A DNA stretch of 64,000 nucleotides from CAYJAY01 sp964368445 (GTDB taxonomy: Bacteria; Bacillota; Clostridia; Oscillospirales; Ruminococcaceae), in contig CAYJAY010000004.1 of the NCBI GenBank assembly GCA_964368445.1, positions 44,209 through 108,208 on the forward strand, read 5' to 3'. Made by a program: the position numbers and the translations under genes. The notes below the pieces were generated by a model. It saw only the letters and a list, made by a program, of their open reading frames with translations. It ran no database searches and was not told where the DNA came from. Positions 9,069-17,730 of this stretch are shown piece by piece (positions within the stretch are counted from its first letter, which is position 1; each line of letters starts with the position of its first letter).

Positions 9069-10520
9069 TTGATAGATAAAAAAATTAAATCAGTTATATT
9101 GCTTTTGATTTTAACGATTACGGTTCCGTTTTCGGCTTTAGCGGCGGAATATGAACCGCCATTTGGGGTGACGGCAGAGGGGATATATCTTGTTAATACA
9201 GACACAAATCAAGTTGTATATTCTAAAAATGCAGACAAACAACTTCATCCGGCGTCTACAACAAAGATTATGTCGACCGCGCTAGCACTTGAAATGACGG
9301 AAGATTTAAACATTATGGTTACCGCTCCGGACGATTTGTGGGACGAATTTAGCCAGATTTCGGGGATTTCAAACGCCGGAATTTCTGCGGGAGAAACGAT
9401 GTCGATGTATGATCTGTTGCATTGCATGATGATAGTGTCGGCAAACGAAGCGGCTTCTATCGTTTCGGAATACTATGGTGGCGATGAGTTTATCAATTTG
9501 ATGAACCAAAAAGCGTTGGAACTTGGTTGTACGGGGACAAACTTCTCAAACCCACATGGGCTTTTTGTAGATAACCACTATTCAACGGCGGAAGATCTAT
9601 ATAAAATAACCGAATGGGCTCTTTCGGTTCCCGGTTTTATCGAGATTGCGGAAAAATCAAGATACACCGTTCCGGCAACCAACATGTCGGACGAGCGGCT
9701 GCTTGCGACAACCGTTTTGGTTCAAGACAGCTCGACACAGTACTACACTTCATACATCAATGGGGTTAAAACGGGAACATTGCCTGCTGCGGGAAGGTGT
9801 CTTGTCACGACCGCATCAAACGACGGACAAAACTATATCCTAACGCTTCTCGGAGCGACAACCGACCCTTCGTATCAATTGTGGGGGGATGGGGCGATTT
9901 CTTCGTTCACCGAAACAATCATGCTTTATGATTGGGCATATGGAAATTTTGAGACGATTAATGTAATCAACACGGACACGGCGATAGGAAGCGCCCAGCT
10001 CAGGCACAGTTCGCAAAAAGACGAACTTGTTTTATACGGTAGCGGAGAGGTTTCGACAGTAGTCGAGATTGCAAGGGAGCAAGACCCCGAAATTACCTAC
10101 GAGATGGATATACCCGACCTTGTTTATGCGCCTGTTGAAGTTGGACAAGAGATAGGCAAAGCCAAGGTTTTTGCGGACGGCGAATATGTGGGCGAGATAA
10201 GTTTAATATCACGCGAAAACATCGAAAAAAGCGCATGGGCGGCGTTTCTTGATACATTAAGCGAGATTATGAGTTCGAGTTATATGCAGATTGTTGTCAT
10301 AGTTGTGCTTTCAATCGTCGGAATCTATATACTTTATATCTTTGTTGTTATTATCTCGGAACGAAACAAAAAGAAGAAACGAATAGCGGCTTTGAGAAGA
10401 CGCCAACAACTTGAAAACCTTAAAAGACAAGGAAAGTTGCCAAATCAAAACGGAAACAACAGGTATAACCGTCCGCCCGAAAACCCCTATGCGGACAACC
10501 CAAGAAACAAAAGAAGATAG
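9069..10520 (+). CDS. dacF: D-alanyl-D-alanine carboxypeptidase (PBP5/DacF type)
   Basis: Serine-type D,D-carboxypeptidase that trims peptidoglycan stem peptides outside the membrane. 483 residues from TTG 9069, behind GGGAGG (9054-9059) inside the end of recG, suggesting coupled translation. Signal peptide at residues 1-26 (ending SALAA). Active-site motifs: STTK at 63-66, SAN at 124-126, KTG at 234-236. Unlike PBP5 with its amphipathic tail, it ends in a true membrane helix (about 408-430), then a basic KKKKR segment and an Asn-rich cytosolic tail. The exact paralogue (DacA/DacB/DacF) cannot be fixed from sequence alone. Confidence 0.9.
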   Translation: MIDKKIKSVILLLILTITVPFSALAAEYEPPFGVTAEGIYLVNTDTNQVVYSKNADKQLHPASTTKIMSTALALEMTEDLNIMVTAPDDLWDEFSQISGISNAGISAGETMSMYDLLHCMMIVSANEAASIVSEYYGGDEFINLMNQKALELGCTGTNFSNPHGLFVDNHYSTAEDLYKITEWALSVPGFIEIAEKSRYTVPATNMSDERLLATTVLVQDSSTQYYTSYINGVKTGTLPAAGRCLVTTASNDGQNYILTLLGATTDPSYQLWGDGAISSFTETIMLYDWAYGNFETINVINTDTAIGSAQLRHSSQKDELVLYGSGEVSTVVEIAREQDPEITYEMDIPDLVYAPVEVGQEIGKAKVFADGEYVGEISLISRENIEKSAWAAFLDTLSEIMSSSYMQIVVIVVLSIVGIYILYIFVVIISERNKKKKRIAALRRRQQLENLKRQGKLPNQNGNNRYNRPPENPYADNPRNKRR

Positions 10521-10551
10521 AAAAAAACAGCTAAATATAAACGGTTTAGAC

Positions 10552-10639
10552 AATACTCCTCAAAAGACGTTTGCTATGTGGTGGTTTCTTGCGAAAATCA
10601 CAGATTTCGCCTTGTTAAACGTAGGTTGGGGAGTTTATT
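10552..10639. repeat. Imperfect inverted repeat between dacF and the hydrolase gene
   Basis: AATACTCC at 10552-10559 pairs with GGGGAGT near 10628-10634, ACGTTT (10567-10572) pairs with AAACGT (10617-10622), and an inner hairpin GCGAAAATC/GATTTCGC spans 10591-10610. No T-run follows, so it is a weak terminator candidate or another intergenic palindrome. An open reading frame across it (10411-10695) is not believable. Confidence 0.5.
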
Positions 10640-10660
10640 ATTGCTCTATGTCAGTTAAAC

Positions 10661-10689
10661 TTGACACACCGCTAAATAAAGGTTATATT
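10661..10689 (+). promoter_or_regulatory. Promoter of the hydrolase-symporter pair
   Basis: TTGACA at 10661-10666, a 17-bp spacer, and TATATT at 10684-10689, 45 bp before the start codon. Confidence 0.7.
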
Positions 10690-10733
10690 TTATAAGTATT
10701 GTTTTTTTAAATTTTCACACAGAGGTTTGTTAA

Positions 10734-11699
10734 ATGATGTTGGATAAAAAAATAAAAATTCCACTTGGTGGATTTTTACAAAAGATACACATAAAGAGCC
10801 TTGACACAAACAACCCGGTGTTGCTTTTTTTACACGGAGGCCCCGGTGTTTGCAACCGCCACGCTGTTATGACGGCGCACAAAGATCTGCTTGACACGTT
10901 CACGCTTGTCGGTTGGGACCAACGCGGAAGCGGCGGCTCATACTATGGAGTTGAGGTGAAAGACCTCACGATTGAGCGGCTTGTTGAAGATGCAAGAGAA
11001 CTTGTCGCGTATCTTTGCAAAGAATTTAACAAGCAAAAGATATTTATAATCGGCGGAAGTTGGGGAAGTGAACTTGGAACATGGCTTTCGTTTAAATATC
11101 CCGAACAGCTTGCGGCGTTTGTGGGTTTTGGACAGGTGGTTAATGGAACGCTTAACGAAGAGATAAGCTATAACTTTGCGCTTGACTCGGCAGAAAAAGC
11201 GGGCGACACCTCGTCTGTTTTGAAACTCATGGAACTAGGCCCCCCCGTTAAAGGGGTGTACAAAGGCGGGTTCGCCGGGATGATGATACAGCGCAGAGTT
11301 ATGATGAAATATGGCGGATATTCAAAATCCCAAAACAAACGTAGCTATTTCAGTTCGATAGTTAAACCGATGCTGTTTTCAGGCGAATATTCTTTTTCGG
11401 ATCTTTTTGGAATAATTAAAGGACATAAATTGGTGCTTGAAGCTATGTGGCCCGAAGTTGGCGCAACCGACCTTGCCAAAACCTGTACCGAGTTTGAAAT
11501 TCCTATATTTATCTTTGACGGTGTCCACGACCAAAACACACCGGCGGAACTGGTGGAGGATTATTTTAATTTGATTAAAGCTCCTCAAAAAGAACTGGTT
11601 TGGTTTGAACATTCGGGACACAACCCAATGAGCGATGAACCGGAAAAATTTAAAAAGCTTTTGAGGGAAAAACTTTTAAAAAAGGTGTTACATGAATAA
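10734..11699 (+). CDS. Alpha/beta hydrolase, proline iminopeptidase-like
   Basis: 321-residue alpha/beta-hydrolase related to proline iminopeptidases (peptidase family S33). Visible: oxyanion-hole loop HGGPG at 34-38, WDQRGSG at 61-67, nucleophile elbow GGSWGS at 107-112 (Ser109), a late Asp in DGVHDQNTP, and the catalytic His in EHSGHNP near residue 300. No signal peptide, so it is likely cytoplasmic. The stop overlaps the start of the symporter gene by 8 nt, pointing to one operon: a substrate may be imported and then cleaved. S33 members also act on esters and lactones, so the true substrate is open. Two adjacent ATGs (10734, 10737) are possible starts. Confidence 0.8.
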   Translation: MMLDKKIKIPLGGFLQKIHIKSLDTNNPVLLFLHGGPGVCNRHAVMTAHKDLLDTFTLVGWDQRGSGGSYYGVEVKDLTIERLVEDARELVAYLCKEFNKQKIFIIGGSWGSELGTWLSFKYPEQLAAFVGFGQVVNGTLNEEISYNFALDSAEKAGDTSSVLKLMELGPPVKGVYKGGFAGMMIQRRVMMKYGGYSKSQNKRSYFSSIVKPMLFSGEYSFSDLFGIIKGHKLVLEAMWPEVGATDLAKTCTEFEIPIFIFDGVHDQNTPAELVEDYFNLIKAPQKELVWFEHSGHNPMSDEPEKFKKLLREKLLKKVLHE

Positions 11700-13065
11700 A
11701 ATTAAACTAACCGAAAAGCTGGGCTTTTGCTCGCTTTCAACCGCAAGCAACGTGGTTTATCAGTTCAAAAGTATATACTATCTGTTCTTTTTGACAGATG
11801 TATTAAACATGAACGTTTTGATTGCCGGAACAATCTTGACTATCGGAACGATATGGGACGCAATTAACGACCCGTTAATTGGATTTTGGGCGGTCAATAA
11901 AAGATTTAAAAGCGGCGAAAGAGCTCGGCCGCTTGCGCTTTGGTTTTCGATTCCGTGGGCGATTACAGTTGTCCTTTTGTTTACCGATTTTAACACGACC
12001 GAAACGACAACCGTTGTTATCTCGCTTATAATCTACATATTGTTTGAAACGTTCAACACGTTTGTAAACATTCCATACAACAGCATGGCAGGGCTTGCGA
12101 CATCGGTCGACGCGGAAAGGCGTTCGATAAACATGTTCCGAAACATCGGCGCAACAATCGGCGCGGGAATTGGCGCGGTTTCTTGCCTTCCGCTTTTGAA
12201 ACTGTTCGGAGCTATCGGCGAAGACGGAAACTTGGTTGATGCCTCTTCCTCAAAAGGGTTTATATTGACTGCACTAATTATGGGTGTAATCACCGCCTTG
12301 GGAGGGCTTATACACTACTTCACATCTAAAGAACGCGTTAAGCAGATTTCAAGCGTGCAGGATAAACTTTCGATAACAACCGTTTTTTCAATGCTTACAA
12401 AAAGCAAAGCTTGGATATTCAACACGGTATATATCTGTTTATACGGCGTTACAAACCTGCTTTTGTTAACGTGTGTGACATATTACGCAACGTATGTTTT
12501 GGGTCAAACCTCCTCTGCTACTCTAATTCAGGCGGTCTATCTTGTGTTTTCTCTCGGAGCTTCGTTTTTGGTTCCGCAAATCGACAAAAAGATTGGCCGA
12601 AGAAACACGATGGTGTTTGGTGCGGCGGTAGCCGTTATCGGAAAAGTTTGGTTTATGCTCAACCCGTTTTCGATATTTGCTATCTATTTCAACGCGCTAA
12701 CGGTAGGCATTGCCGCGACAACGGCGTTTATCATGTTTAACACCAATCGTGCAACGATAGTTGACCTTATCGAACTTAAAGAGGGTCGCCGCCTTGACAG
12801 CATGGTTTCAACGGCGGACAACTTGGCCTCGAAACTCGCTTCCGCTGGCGCAACTCAACTTATAGCTATCTCGCTAGCGTCTGCCGGATTTGATTCGACG
12901 ATAGTGGGGGCACAACCCGAATCGGCAATCAACATGATTAACTATATGTTAGGCTGGGTTCCGTTCTTGTTGTCGATAGGAATGTTGGCGCTTGTGTACT
13001 TTTTTCATATAGATAAAGACATGAAACAACTGCCACAGCATAACGAAGAACCGGAACAACAATAA
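11692..13065 (+). CDS. GPH-family (MelB-like) sugar:cation symporter
   Basis: 457-residue integral membrane protein with about 12 hydrophobic helices, of the glycoside-pentoside-hexuronide:cation symporter family (major facilitator fold). Seen: the N-terminal YQFKSIYYLFFLTDV, then IWDAINDPLIGFW (the family's WDAxxDPxxG motif carrying the cation-binding Asp residues), and YNSMAGL. The C-terminus is hydrophilic. It is translated from an ATG overlapping the hydrolase stop. Family members carry melibiose, lactose, xylosides or glucuronides. A hydrolase of the S33 type as its only partner, instead of a glycosidase, is unusual, so I do not assign a sugar. Confidence 0.85.
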   Translation: MNKIKLTEKLGFCSLSTASNVVYQFKSIYYLFFLTDVLNMNVLIAGTILTIGTIWDAINDPLIGFWAVNKRFKSGERARPLALWFSIPWAITVVLLFTDFNTTETTTVVISLIIYILFETFNTFVNIPYNSMAGLATSVDAERRSINMFRNIGATIGAGIGAVSCLPLLKLFGAIGEDGNLVDASSSKGFILTALIMGVITALGGLIHYFTSKERVKQISSVQDKLSITTVFSMLTKSKAWIFNTVYICLYGVTNLLLLTCVTYYATYVLGQTSSATLIQAVYLVFSLGASFLVPQIDKKIGRRNTMVFGAAVAVIGKVWFMLNPFSIFAIYFNALTVGIAATTAFIMFNTNRATIVDLIELKEGRRLDSMVSTADNLASKLASAGATQLIAISLASAGFDSTIVGAQPESAINMINYMLGWVPFLLSIGMLALVYFFHIDKDMKQLPQHNEEPEQQ

Positions 13066-13080
13066 ATAACATAACTTAAC

Positions 13081-13117
13081 AAAAAAAGAACCATGTACAA
13101 ATGTGGTTCTTTTTTTG
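13081..13117 (+). terminator. Intrinsic terminator after the symporter gene
   Basis: A-tract, stem AAAGAACCA/TGGTTCTTT and a run of T residues (13111-13117), 16 bp after the stop. The A-tract on the other side would allow function in both directions. Confidence 0.85.
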
Positions 13118-13178
13118 AAATATATTGATATATAAAATCTGAAATACACAGAGATGTTGCTTTTTAGCGGAGAAAAAG

Positions 13179-14504
13179 ATGTATACAAAAGATGTTGAAT
13201 TTATAATTGATAGGTTGGAACAAAACGGATATGAGGGTTATATCGTTGGAGGCTGTGTTCGCGACAGCCTTTTGGGGCTTGTTCCGAAAGACTATGATAT
13301 CTGCACAGATGCGCTCCCAAACGAGGTTAAACAGTGTTTTTTAGGATTTAATGTAATCGACACCGGCTTGAAACACGGCACGGTTACCGTTGTGTTAAAC
13401 GCAACGCCGTATGAGATTACGACGTATAGAACCGACGGGGAATATCTCGACAACAGAAGGCCGACAAACGTCACGTTTGTGCGAAATATTAAAGAGGATT
13501 TAATGCGACGTGATTTCACCGTTAACGCGATGGCATATAACCAAAAAGTTGGGGTTGTCGATCTGTTTGACGGAAAAAAACATCTCGAGCAAAAACTTAT
13601 ATCGGCGGTTCTTGACCCTGACACAAGGTTTAAAGAGGATGGGCTTAGGATTATAAGGGGTCTACGGTTTGCTTCGGTCTACGGGTTTGACATTGAACAA
13701 GCGACATCTGAAAGCATGTTGAAAAACAAACAACTATTAAACAATATCTCACAAGAAAGGTTAAATTCCGAGCTTTGCAAACTGTTGGTTGGAAACAATG
13801 TCGAAAAAATACTGACAGATTATAGAGAAACATTTTCGGTAATAATACCACCGATTTTTGAAATGTTTGATTTTGAACAACACAACCCACATCATATATA
13901 CGACGTCTACACGCACACGGTTAAAGCGGTGTCGTATTCTGCGCCTATTAAAGAGGTGCGCCTTGCGCTTTTGTTTCATGATATCGGAAAACCGGCAACA
14001 TTTACGCAAGACCAAAACGGAACAGGGCATTTTTATCGACACGCACAACAAAGCGAACAGCTCGCAAGAACATGTTTAAATAAATTGAAGTTTGATAACA
14101 AAACAAAGATTGCTGTTTTAAAGCTTGTGAAATACCACGACGCGAATATTATCCCCGATTTAAAATCGGTTAAACGTTGGCTTAACAAACTGGGGCAACA
14201 AGACTTTGAACTGCTGTTAGAAGTTAAGAAAGCCGATGTTTTGGCACAAAGCGAAAAAGAGCTAGGGGCGAGATTACACGAATTACAAAAGCTTAAACAA
14301 CTGATTCGACAGATTGAAACAGAAAAACTATGTTTTAATTTGAAGTCGCTTGCGGTTTCGGGAAACGATTTAATTGAGATAGGTGTGCCGAAAGGCAGAG
14401 AAATCGGTGAGGTATTGCAACAAGTTTTGAAAAACGTTATCGACGGAAATTTGAAAAACGATAAACAAGAAATTTTGAGTTTTGTGAAAGACATGACAAA
14501 ATAA
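13179..14504 (+). CDS. cca: CCA-adding tRNA nucleotidyltransferase
   Basis: Adds or repairs the 3'-CCA of tRNAs. 441 residues: nucleotidyltransferase head with GGCVRD at 24-29 and the catalytic KDYDICTD (Asp38, Asp40), the RRDFTVNAMAY motif, a neck region with GLRIIRGLRFAS, then an HD domain (LLFHDIGKP near residue 265). An HD domain on a class II CCA enzyme is common in Clostridia. The Shine-Dalgarno sequence CGGAGAAAAAG precedes the ATG. It stands alone between two terminators. Of the two tRNA genes here both encode their own CCA, so its role may be mostly repair. Confidence 0.94.
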   Translation: MYTKDVEFIIDRLEQNGYEGYIVGGCVRDSLLGLVPKDYDICTDALPNEVKQCFLGFNVIDTGLKHGTVTVVLNATPYEITTYRTDGEYLDNRRPTNVTFVRNIKEDLMRRDFTVNAMAYNQKVGVVDLFDGKKHLEQKLISAVLDPDTRFKEDGLRIIRGLRFASVYGFDIEQATSESMLKNKQLLNNISQERLNSELCKLLVGNNVEKILTDYRETFSVIIPPIFEMFDFEQHNPHHIYDVYTHTVKAVSYSAPIKEVRLALLFHDIGKPATFTQDQNGTGHFYRHAQQSEQLARTCLNKLKFDNKTKIAVLKLVKYHDANIIPDLKSVKRWLNKLGQQDFELLLEVKKADVLAQSEKELGARLHELQKLKQLIRQIETEKLCFNLKSLAVSGNDLIEIGVPKGREIGEVLQQVLKNVIDGNLKNDKQEILSFVKDMTK

Positions 14505-14537
14505 GAGCTTCGCACCGTTAAACGATGTGAAGCTCTT
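14503..14537. terminator. Convergent terminator hairpin between cca and the acetyltransferase
   Basis: AAGAGCTTCGCA and TGTGAAGCTCTT form a 12-bp stem with one wobble and an 11-nt loop, overlapping the cca stop. The flanking T-run is short on both strands. Its place between two convergent genes fits a bidirectional terminator. Confidence 0.65.
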
Positions 14538-14577
14538 AAACTGTTTATGAAATTAGTGTAAAACTTGACATGATAAC

Positions 14578-15240
14578 CTAGTCCTGTTTCACCTTCAGCC
14601 AGTCAACACGATTGTGGCACATTCTTTGAACTTTTTCAAAGAAACGTGAAACGTGGAATCCGTCACAAACGGCGTGGTGAACCGTCATAGAGATAGGGAT
14701 AAACGTTGTGTTGTCCTGTAAGAAAAATTTGCCCATAGTTATGGTGGGTTTAAGGTCTAAACCATCGTTGTAGAAATTAAGGTTTAGCGCCGAGAACGTG
14801 GTCCAAGGGGTTATGTATACATCAAAAGTGTTTTGCGGCATCGGAGTTTTGGGGAAAAGAACGGTTGAATTAGCGTATTTTTTAGTGTCTTCAAGATAGT
14901 TGTTGTTAAAGACACTAAAGTCTTTGTCATATTTTGTATAGATAGCGGAAAAAGTTTCGGTCTGTTCGTTAAAAACGGTGTAGCTTGGGTCTAGCGTATC
15001 CCAAATTCCAACAGTGCCTTTATCATCAAACCTAACCTTAAACTCGTCGAAACGGTTTGCCACCGTCGTCACGATGTACATCATGGCGGGATAAAGCCTA
15101 ATGTTCCTTTGTTTGATTTCAGATAACAGTTCGGTTATCTCGATGTTGCATGTAATGCTGTAGGTACAACGATTTTCCTCGATGTAGTGGTCGAAGAACG
15201 GGGTTCTAGCCCAGGTGCTTTTGTCGATTGGTTTAAACAT
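14578..15240 (-). CDS. Chloramphenicol O-acetyltransferase family protein (CatA type)
   Basis: 220 residues, full length for the trimeric CAT family, which transfers acetyl from acetyl-CoA to chloramphenicol. The N-terminal Arg in TWARTPFFDHY, the FNEQTETFS block and the active-site HHAVCDGFH (catalytic His, structural Asp) are all present, and the sequence looks most like staphylococcal-type CAT. AAGGAG lies 8 nt before the ATG. It is the third gene of a minus-strand operon, 32 bp after a glycosyltransferase gene. Either it is a chromosomal chloramphenicol acetyltransferase or a CAT-fold acyltransferase acting on a glycan. Sequence alone cannot prove resistance activity. Confidence 0.85.
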   Translation of the reverse strand: MFKPIDKSTWARTPFFDHYIEENRCTYSITCNIEITELLSEIKQRNIRLYPAMMYIVTTVANRFDEFKVRFDDKGTVGIWDTLDPSYTVFNEQTETFSAIYTKYDKDFSVFNNNYLEDTKKYANSTVLFPKTPMPQNTFDVYITPWTTFSALNLNFYNDGLDLKPTITMGKFFLQDNTTFIPISMTVHHAVCDGFHVSRFFEKVQRMCHNRVDWLKVKQD

Positions 15241-15272
15241 AATAACATCTCCTTGATTTATTTCAATTTAAA

Positions 15273-16286
15273 TTATCTACTGAGTGCTTTTTTAAGTTTA
15301 TTTTTATATTTTACCACATCCGCAAAAAAAGTCATACTGTTTTTTGCGCCGATTATCTTTGCAACTATGGCAATTATCGGCTGTGCTACCACCACGGCTT
15401 TCAACAACTCTTTGTTTCTGTCAAACCAAAACTCGGTTTGTTTCGCTTGTTCTTTGGGAAAATACTCCCTGTGTTGCAACAGGTCGTTTAATAACATGAC
15501 GGTTAAGTTGTAGATATAAAGCTTTTTAGCTTCGCTTTTTCCGTTTGAAAGTTGGTATAATTTTTCGCATATTGTCAAAAGGTCGTCATAACGTTTATAG
15601 TTTCTCGGGTTGGTTGTAATTGAATTTTCCCGAAGATTATAAATATAATAATCTTTTTCGTTTAAATAAAAACTGTTCGCGTAGCACAGCATTGTGGCGG
15701 TCCAAAGCGGATCTTCGTTTAAAAGACCGGGAGCAAACATAATATTGTTTTCTATAATAAAATCCCTTTTGACGACATACCGATATACGCAAGGTGAAAC
15801 GTTATTCTTGCGAAATTCAGTCACAACGCTGTCGCCGGTTTTGCCGTTGATTTCGTTTTTGTTAAGGTTTGAATCACGATGATAAAAAACTTTTCCTGTA
15901 TCATAAAATATCGCTTTAACATAGTTTACCACAACTTCGACGGGGTGTTTAATCAAAATGTTTGAAATCTCGACCAAACAGTCCTCTACAAAGTTATCGT
16001 CGCTGTCCAAAAAAACCAGATAATCGCCTGTTGCGTTTTCTATCGCCGTGTTGCGCGCCCCCGAAGGGCCTTGATTTTGTTGGTGGAAAACTTTTATCCG
16101 ACTATCTTTTTTTGCATATCTGTCACAGATTTCCCCCGAACTGTCGGTGCTTCCGTCGTTAACGAGCAGAATTTCAAGGTTTTTGAAACTTCCAGAAATC
16201 AAACAATCAATAGATTTTTCAAGATATTTTTCAACGTTGTATATAGGGACAACAACGCTAAATTTAAGGTTGTTATCGGTTTTCAA
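15273..16286 (-). CDS. Glycosyltransferase family 2
   Basis: Inverting GT-A glycosyltransferase, 338 residues, likely transferring a sugar to a cell-surface glycan at the cytoplasmic face. Motifs: FSVVVPIYNVEKYL at the start, LLVNDGSTD, NQGPSGARNTAI, VFLDSDDNF (the DxD metal site). The TTG at 16286 is chosen because a perfect GGGAGGG Shine-Dalgarno sequence lies 7 nt upstream; a TTG at 16301 would bury that site inside the gene. It overlaps the preceding glycosyltransferase gene by 14 nt. The C-terminal half has no clear domain. Acceptor and sugar are unknown. Confidence 0.88.
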   Translation of the reverse strand: MKTDNNLKFSVVVPIYNVEKYLEKSIDCLISGSFKNLEILLVNDGSTDSSGEICDRYAKKDSRIKVFHQQNQGPSGARNTAIENATGDYLVFLDSDDNFVEDCLVEISNILIKHPVEVVVNYVKAIFYDTGKVFYHRDSNLNKNEINGKTGDSVVTEFRKNNVSPCVYRYVVKRDFIIENNIMFAPGLLNEDPLWTATMLCYANSFYLNEKDYYIYNLRENSITTNPRNYKRYDDLLTICEKLYQLSNGKSEAKKLYIYNLTVMLLNDLLQHREYFPKEQAKQTEFWFDRNKELLKAVVVAQPIIAIVAKIIGAKNSMTFFADVVKYKNKLKKALSR

Positions 16287-17382
16287 AAGAATCCCTCCCA
16301 ATATAATACTCTGTCAGAAACTGTGCGGTTTTGTTTATGTCATATCCTGCATCTTTAACATTTTGTCTGCATTCAACAACCGGTTGTTGAGTTATAGACA
16401 AAACGGTTTTTGCCCATGTGAAACAAGGCGTTTCAAGCGAAAGGTGGCAAACACCTTTTGTAAGGTCGCTGTCGCTCGAAACTTTGTCGGATAGAACAAG
16501 CGGAATACCGAGGGATTGCGCCTCTATAACGGTGAGCGGAACACCTTCGTATAACGACGGCATCAAAAAAACATCAAACGTCTGCATTATTTTTTCTATG
16601 TCGTTTCGTGCGCCCAAAAAACAAATCTTTTCGGCGATGCCAAGTTTGGACGCGAGTTGTTCGATGGCAGCTTTCTTGTGCCCGTCGCCGACCAAAACAA
16701 GCTTTGAATTGCTTTTGAATTTTAAAACTTCATTAAATACGGCAAGCAAAAACTCGTGATTTTTGGGTTGGTTAAATCGTCCGACATGTCCGACAACAAA
16801 GCTGTCGTGTAAACAAAGGCTGTCTAACATCTCTTTTTTTATACTATCGTTTGGTTTAAATCTGTTTAAATCGATGCCGTTTTTTATTATGACGGCGTCT
16901 TGTGCGTTTTGCTTAAACAACCATTCCGCCGCAGGCTTTGAACAAGCGAAAAGATCGGTTGCGTTTTTTTCTATAAACCCGCCATAATAGTTTTTGACGG
17001 CATGGAACAAAACCCCACCCTCGTTTTTAATGCTGTGGCTATGGGCAATTCTAACCGGAATGTCGGCTTTTTTTGCTTGTCGCAACACCATTCCGCTAAA
17101 CTTATCCATGTGCGAATGAATAATCTTAATATCTTTATTGTCGGAAAATATCTTTGAAATGTTTTTGGAATAGGCGAAAGGGCCTTTTTCGGTTATAAAC
17201 GGAATTTTAAAAATTCTTCCGCCAAGTGAAACTATCTCTTTATCAAAAACCCCATCAAAAGAGGATATGAAGTCAAACTGAACTTTTTGTTTGTCGATTG
17301 CACGGTATAGGTTGATAATTAACGTCTCATATCCACCATAGTTCATTCCGGCAACCGCATGAACAACCCTTGTCACAGCCAT
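16273..17382 (-). CDS. Glycosyltransferase family 4/1
   Basis: Retaining GT-B glycosyltransferase, 369 residues. N-terminal HAVAGMNYGGYETLI is the glycine-rich acceptor-domain loop seen in EpsF/CapJ-like enzymes. HSHMDKFSG and HSHSIKNEGG follow, then the C-terminal donor domain with GHVGRFNQPKN, LVGDG, LPSLYEGVPLTVIEAQ (the EX7E motif). AGGAG precedes the ATG. First gene of a minus-strand operon with a GT2 and a CAT homologue. No flippase or polymerase gene is near, so this is a partial glycan cluster or a modification module. Confidence 0.9.
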   Translation of the reverse strand: MAVTRVVHAVAGMNYGGYETLIINLYRAIDKQKVQFDFISSFDGVFDKEIVSLGGRIFKIPFITEKGPFAYSKNISKIFSDNKDIKIIHSHMDKFSGMVLRQAKKADIPVRIAHSHSIKNEGGVLFHAVKNYYGGFIEKNATDLFACSKPAAEWLFKQNAQDAVIIKNGIDLNRFKPNDSIKKEMLDSLCLHDSFVVGHVGRFNQPKNHEFLLAVFNEVLKFKSNSKLVLVGDGHKKAAIEQLASKLGIAEKICFLGARNDIEKIMQTFDVFLMPSLYEGVPLTVIEAQSLGIPLVLSDKVSSDSDLTKGVCHLSLETPCFTWAKTVLSITQQPVVECRQNVKDAGYDINKTAQFLTEYYIGRDSFENR

Positions 17383-17426
17383 ATATATCGCTCCTGTTTT
17401 TTGTTTGTGTCGTTGCTTTGTTTTAT

Positions 17427-17455
17427 ATTATAACAAAAAAAATAAGGGTTAGCAA
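17427..17455 (-). promoter_or_regulatory. Promoter of the glycosyltransferase operon
   Basis: On the minus strand TTGCTA (complement of 17450-17455), a 17-bp spacer, and TATAAT (complement of 17427-17432), about 45 bp before the GT4 start. Confidence 0.75.
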
Positions 17456-17475
17456 AAAAAATATGCAAAAACAAC

Positions 17476-17503
17476 AAAACAACTGCATCTCTGCAGTTGT
17501 TTT
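17476..17503. repeat. Perfect 12-bp inverted repeat in the divergent region
   Basis: AAAACAACTGCA and TGCAGTTGTTTT around a 4-nt loop. It lies just upstream of the minus-strand -35 box, so it could be an operator or a short terminator-like hairpin. No gene is found in 17383-17861. Confidence 0.6.
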
Positions 17504-17551
17504 GCAACTAATAAAAAGGAGGAAAAAGATAGTAAAAAAATTAGCTTGTTC

Positions 17552-17590
17552 TTGTAACCACATTGTAACCTTTTTGTAACGCTTTGTAAA
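17552..17590 (+). promoter_or_regulatory. Four phased TTGTAAC direct repeats (putative response-regulator site)
   Basis: TTGTAAC occurs at 17552-17558, 17563-17569 and 17574-17580, and TTGTAAA at 17584-17590. Centre spacings are 11, 11 and 10 bp, one helical turn. Direct repeats with this phasing are the usual binding pattern of OmpR/PhoB-family response regulators. A further TGTAACCTTTT sits near 17692. It lies between the divergent glycosyltransferase promoter and hom. Function is inferred from spacing only. Confidence 0.45.
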
Positions 17591-17730
17591 GACTTTTATC
17601 GAAAAAAAACGTAATAAACATAAAATATGTAGAATTGCACAAATTAACATGGTTAAAACTAGCGATAATTAATATGAAATATATAAGGTCTGTAACCTTT
17701 TGGCTTGAGTTTTAACAGAAATTTTCAATA

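Noticed and set aside
10411..10695. 94-codon frame at the end of dacF
   Set aside because: Begins deep inside dacF in another frame, crosses an inverted repeat and a promoter, and has no ribosome site or recognisable domain.
14578..15240. Loss of a catalytic serine (Ser148 of CAT III) in the CAT homologue
   Set aside because: The position is Ala here, but staphylococcal CAT that is active has Gly at the same place, so this residue does not mark inactivity.
17370..17650. Short frames in the glycosyltransferase-hom intergenic region
   Set aside because: They cross the promoter, the inverted repeat and the TTGTAAC array, have poor starts and low-complexity translations.
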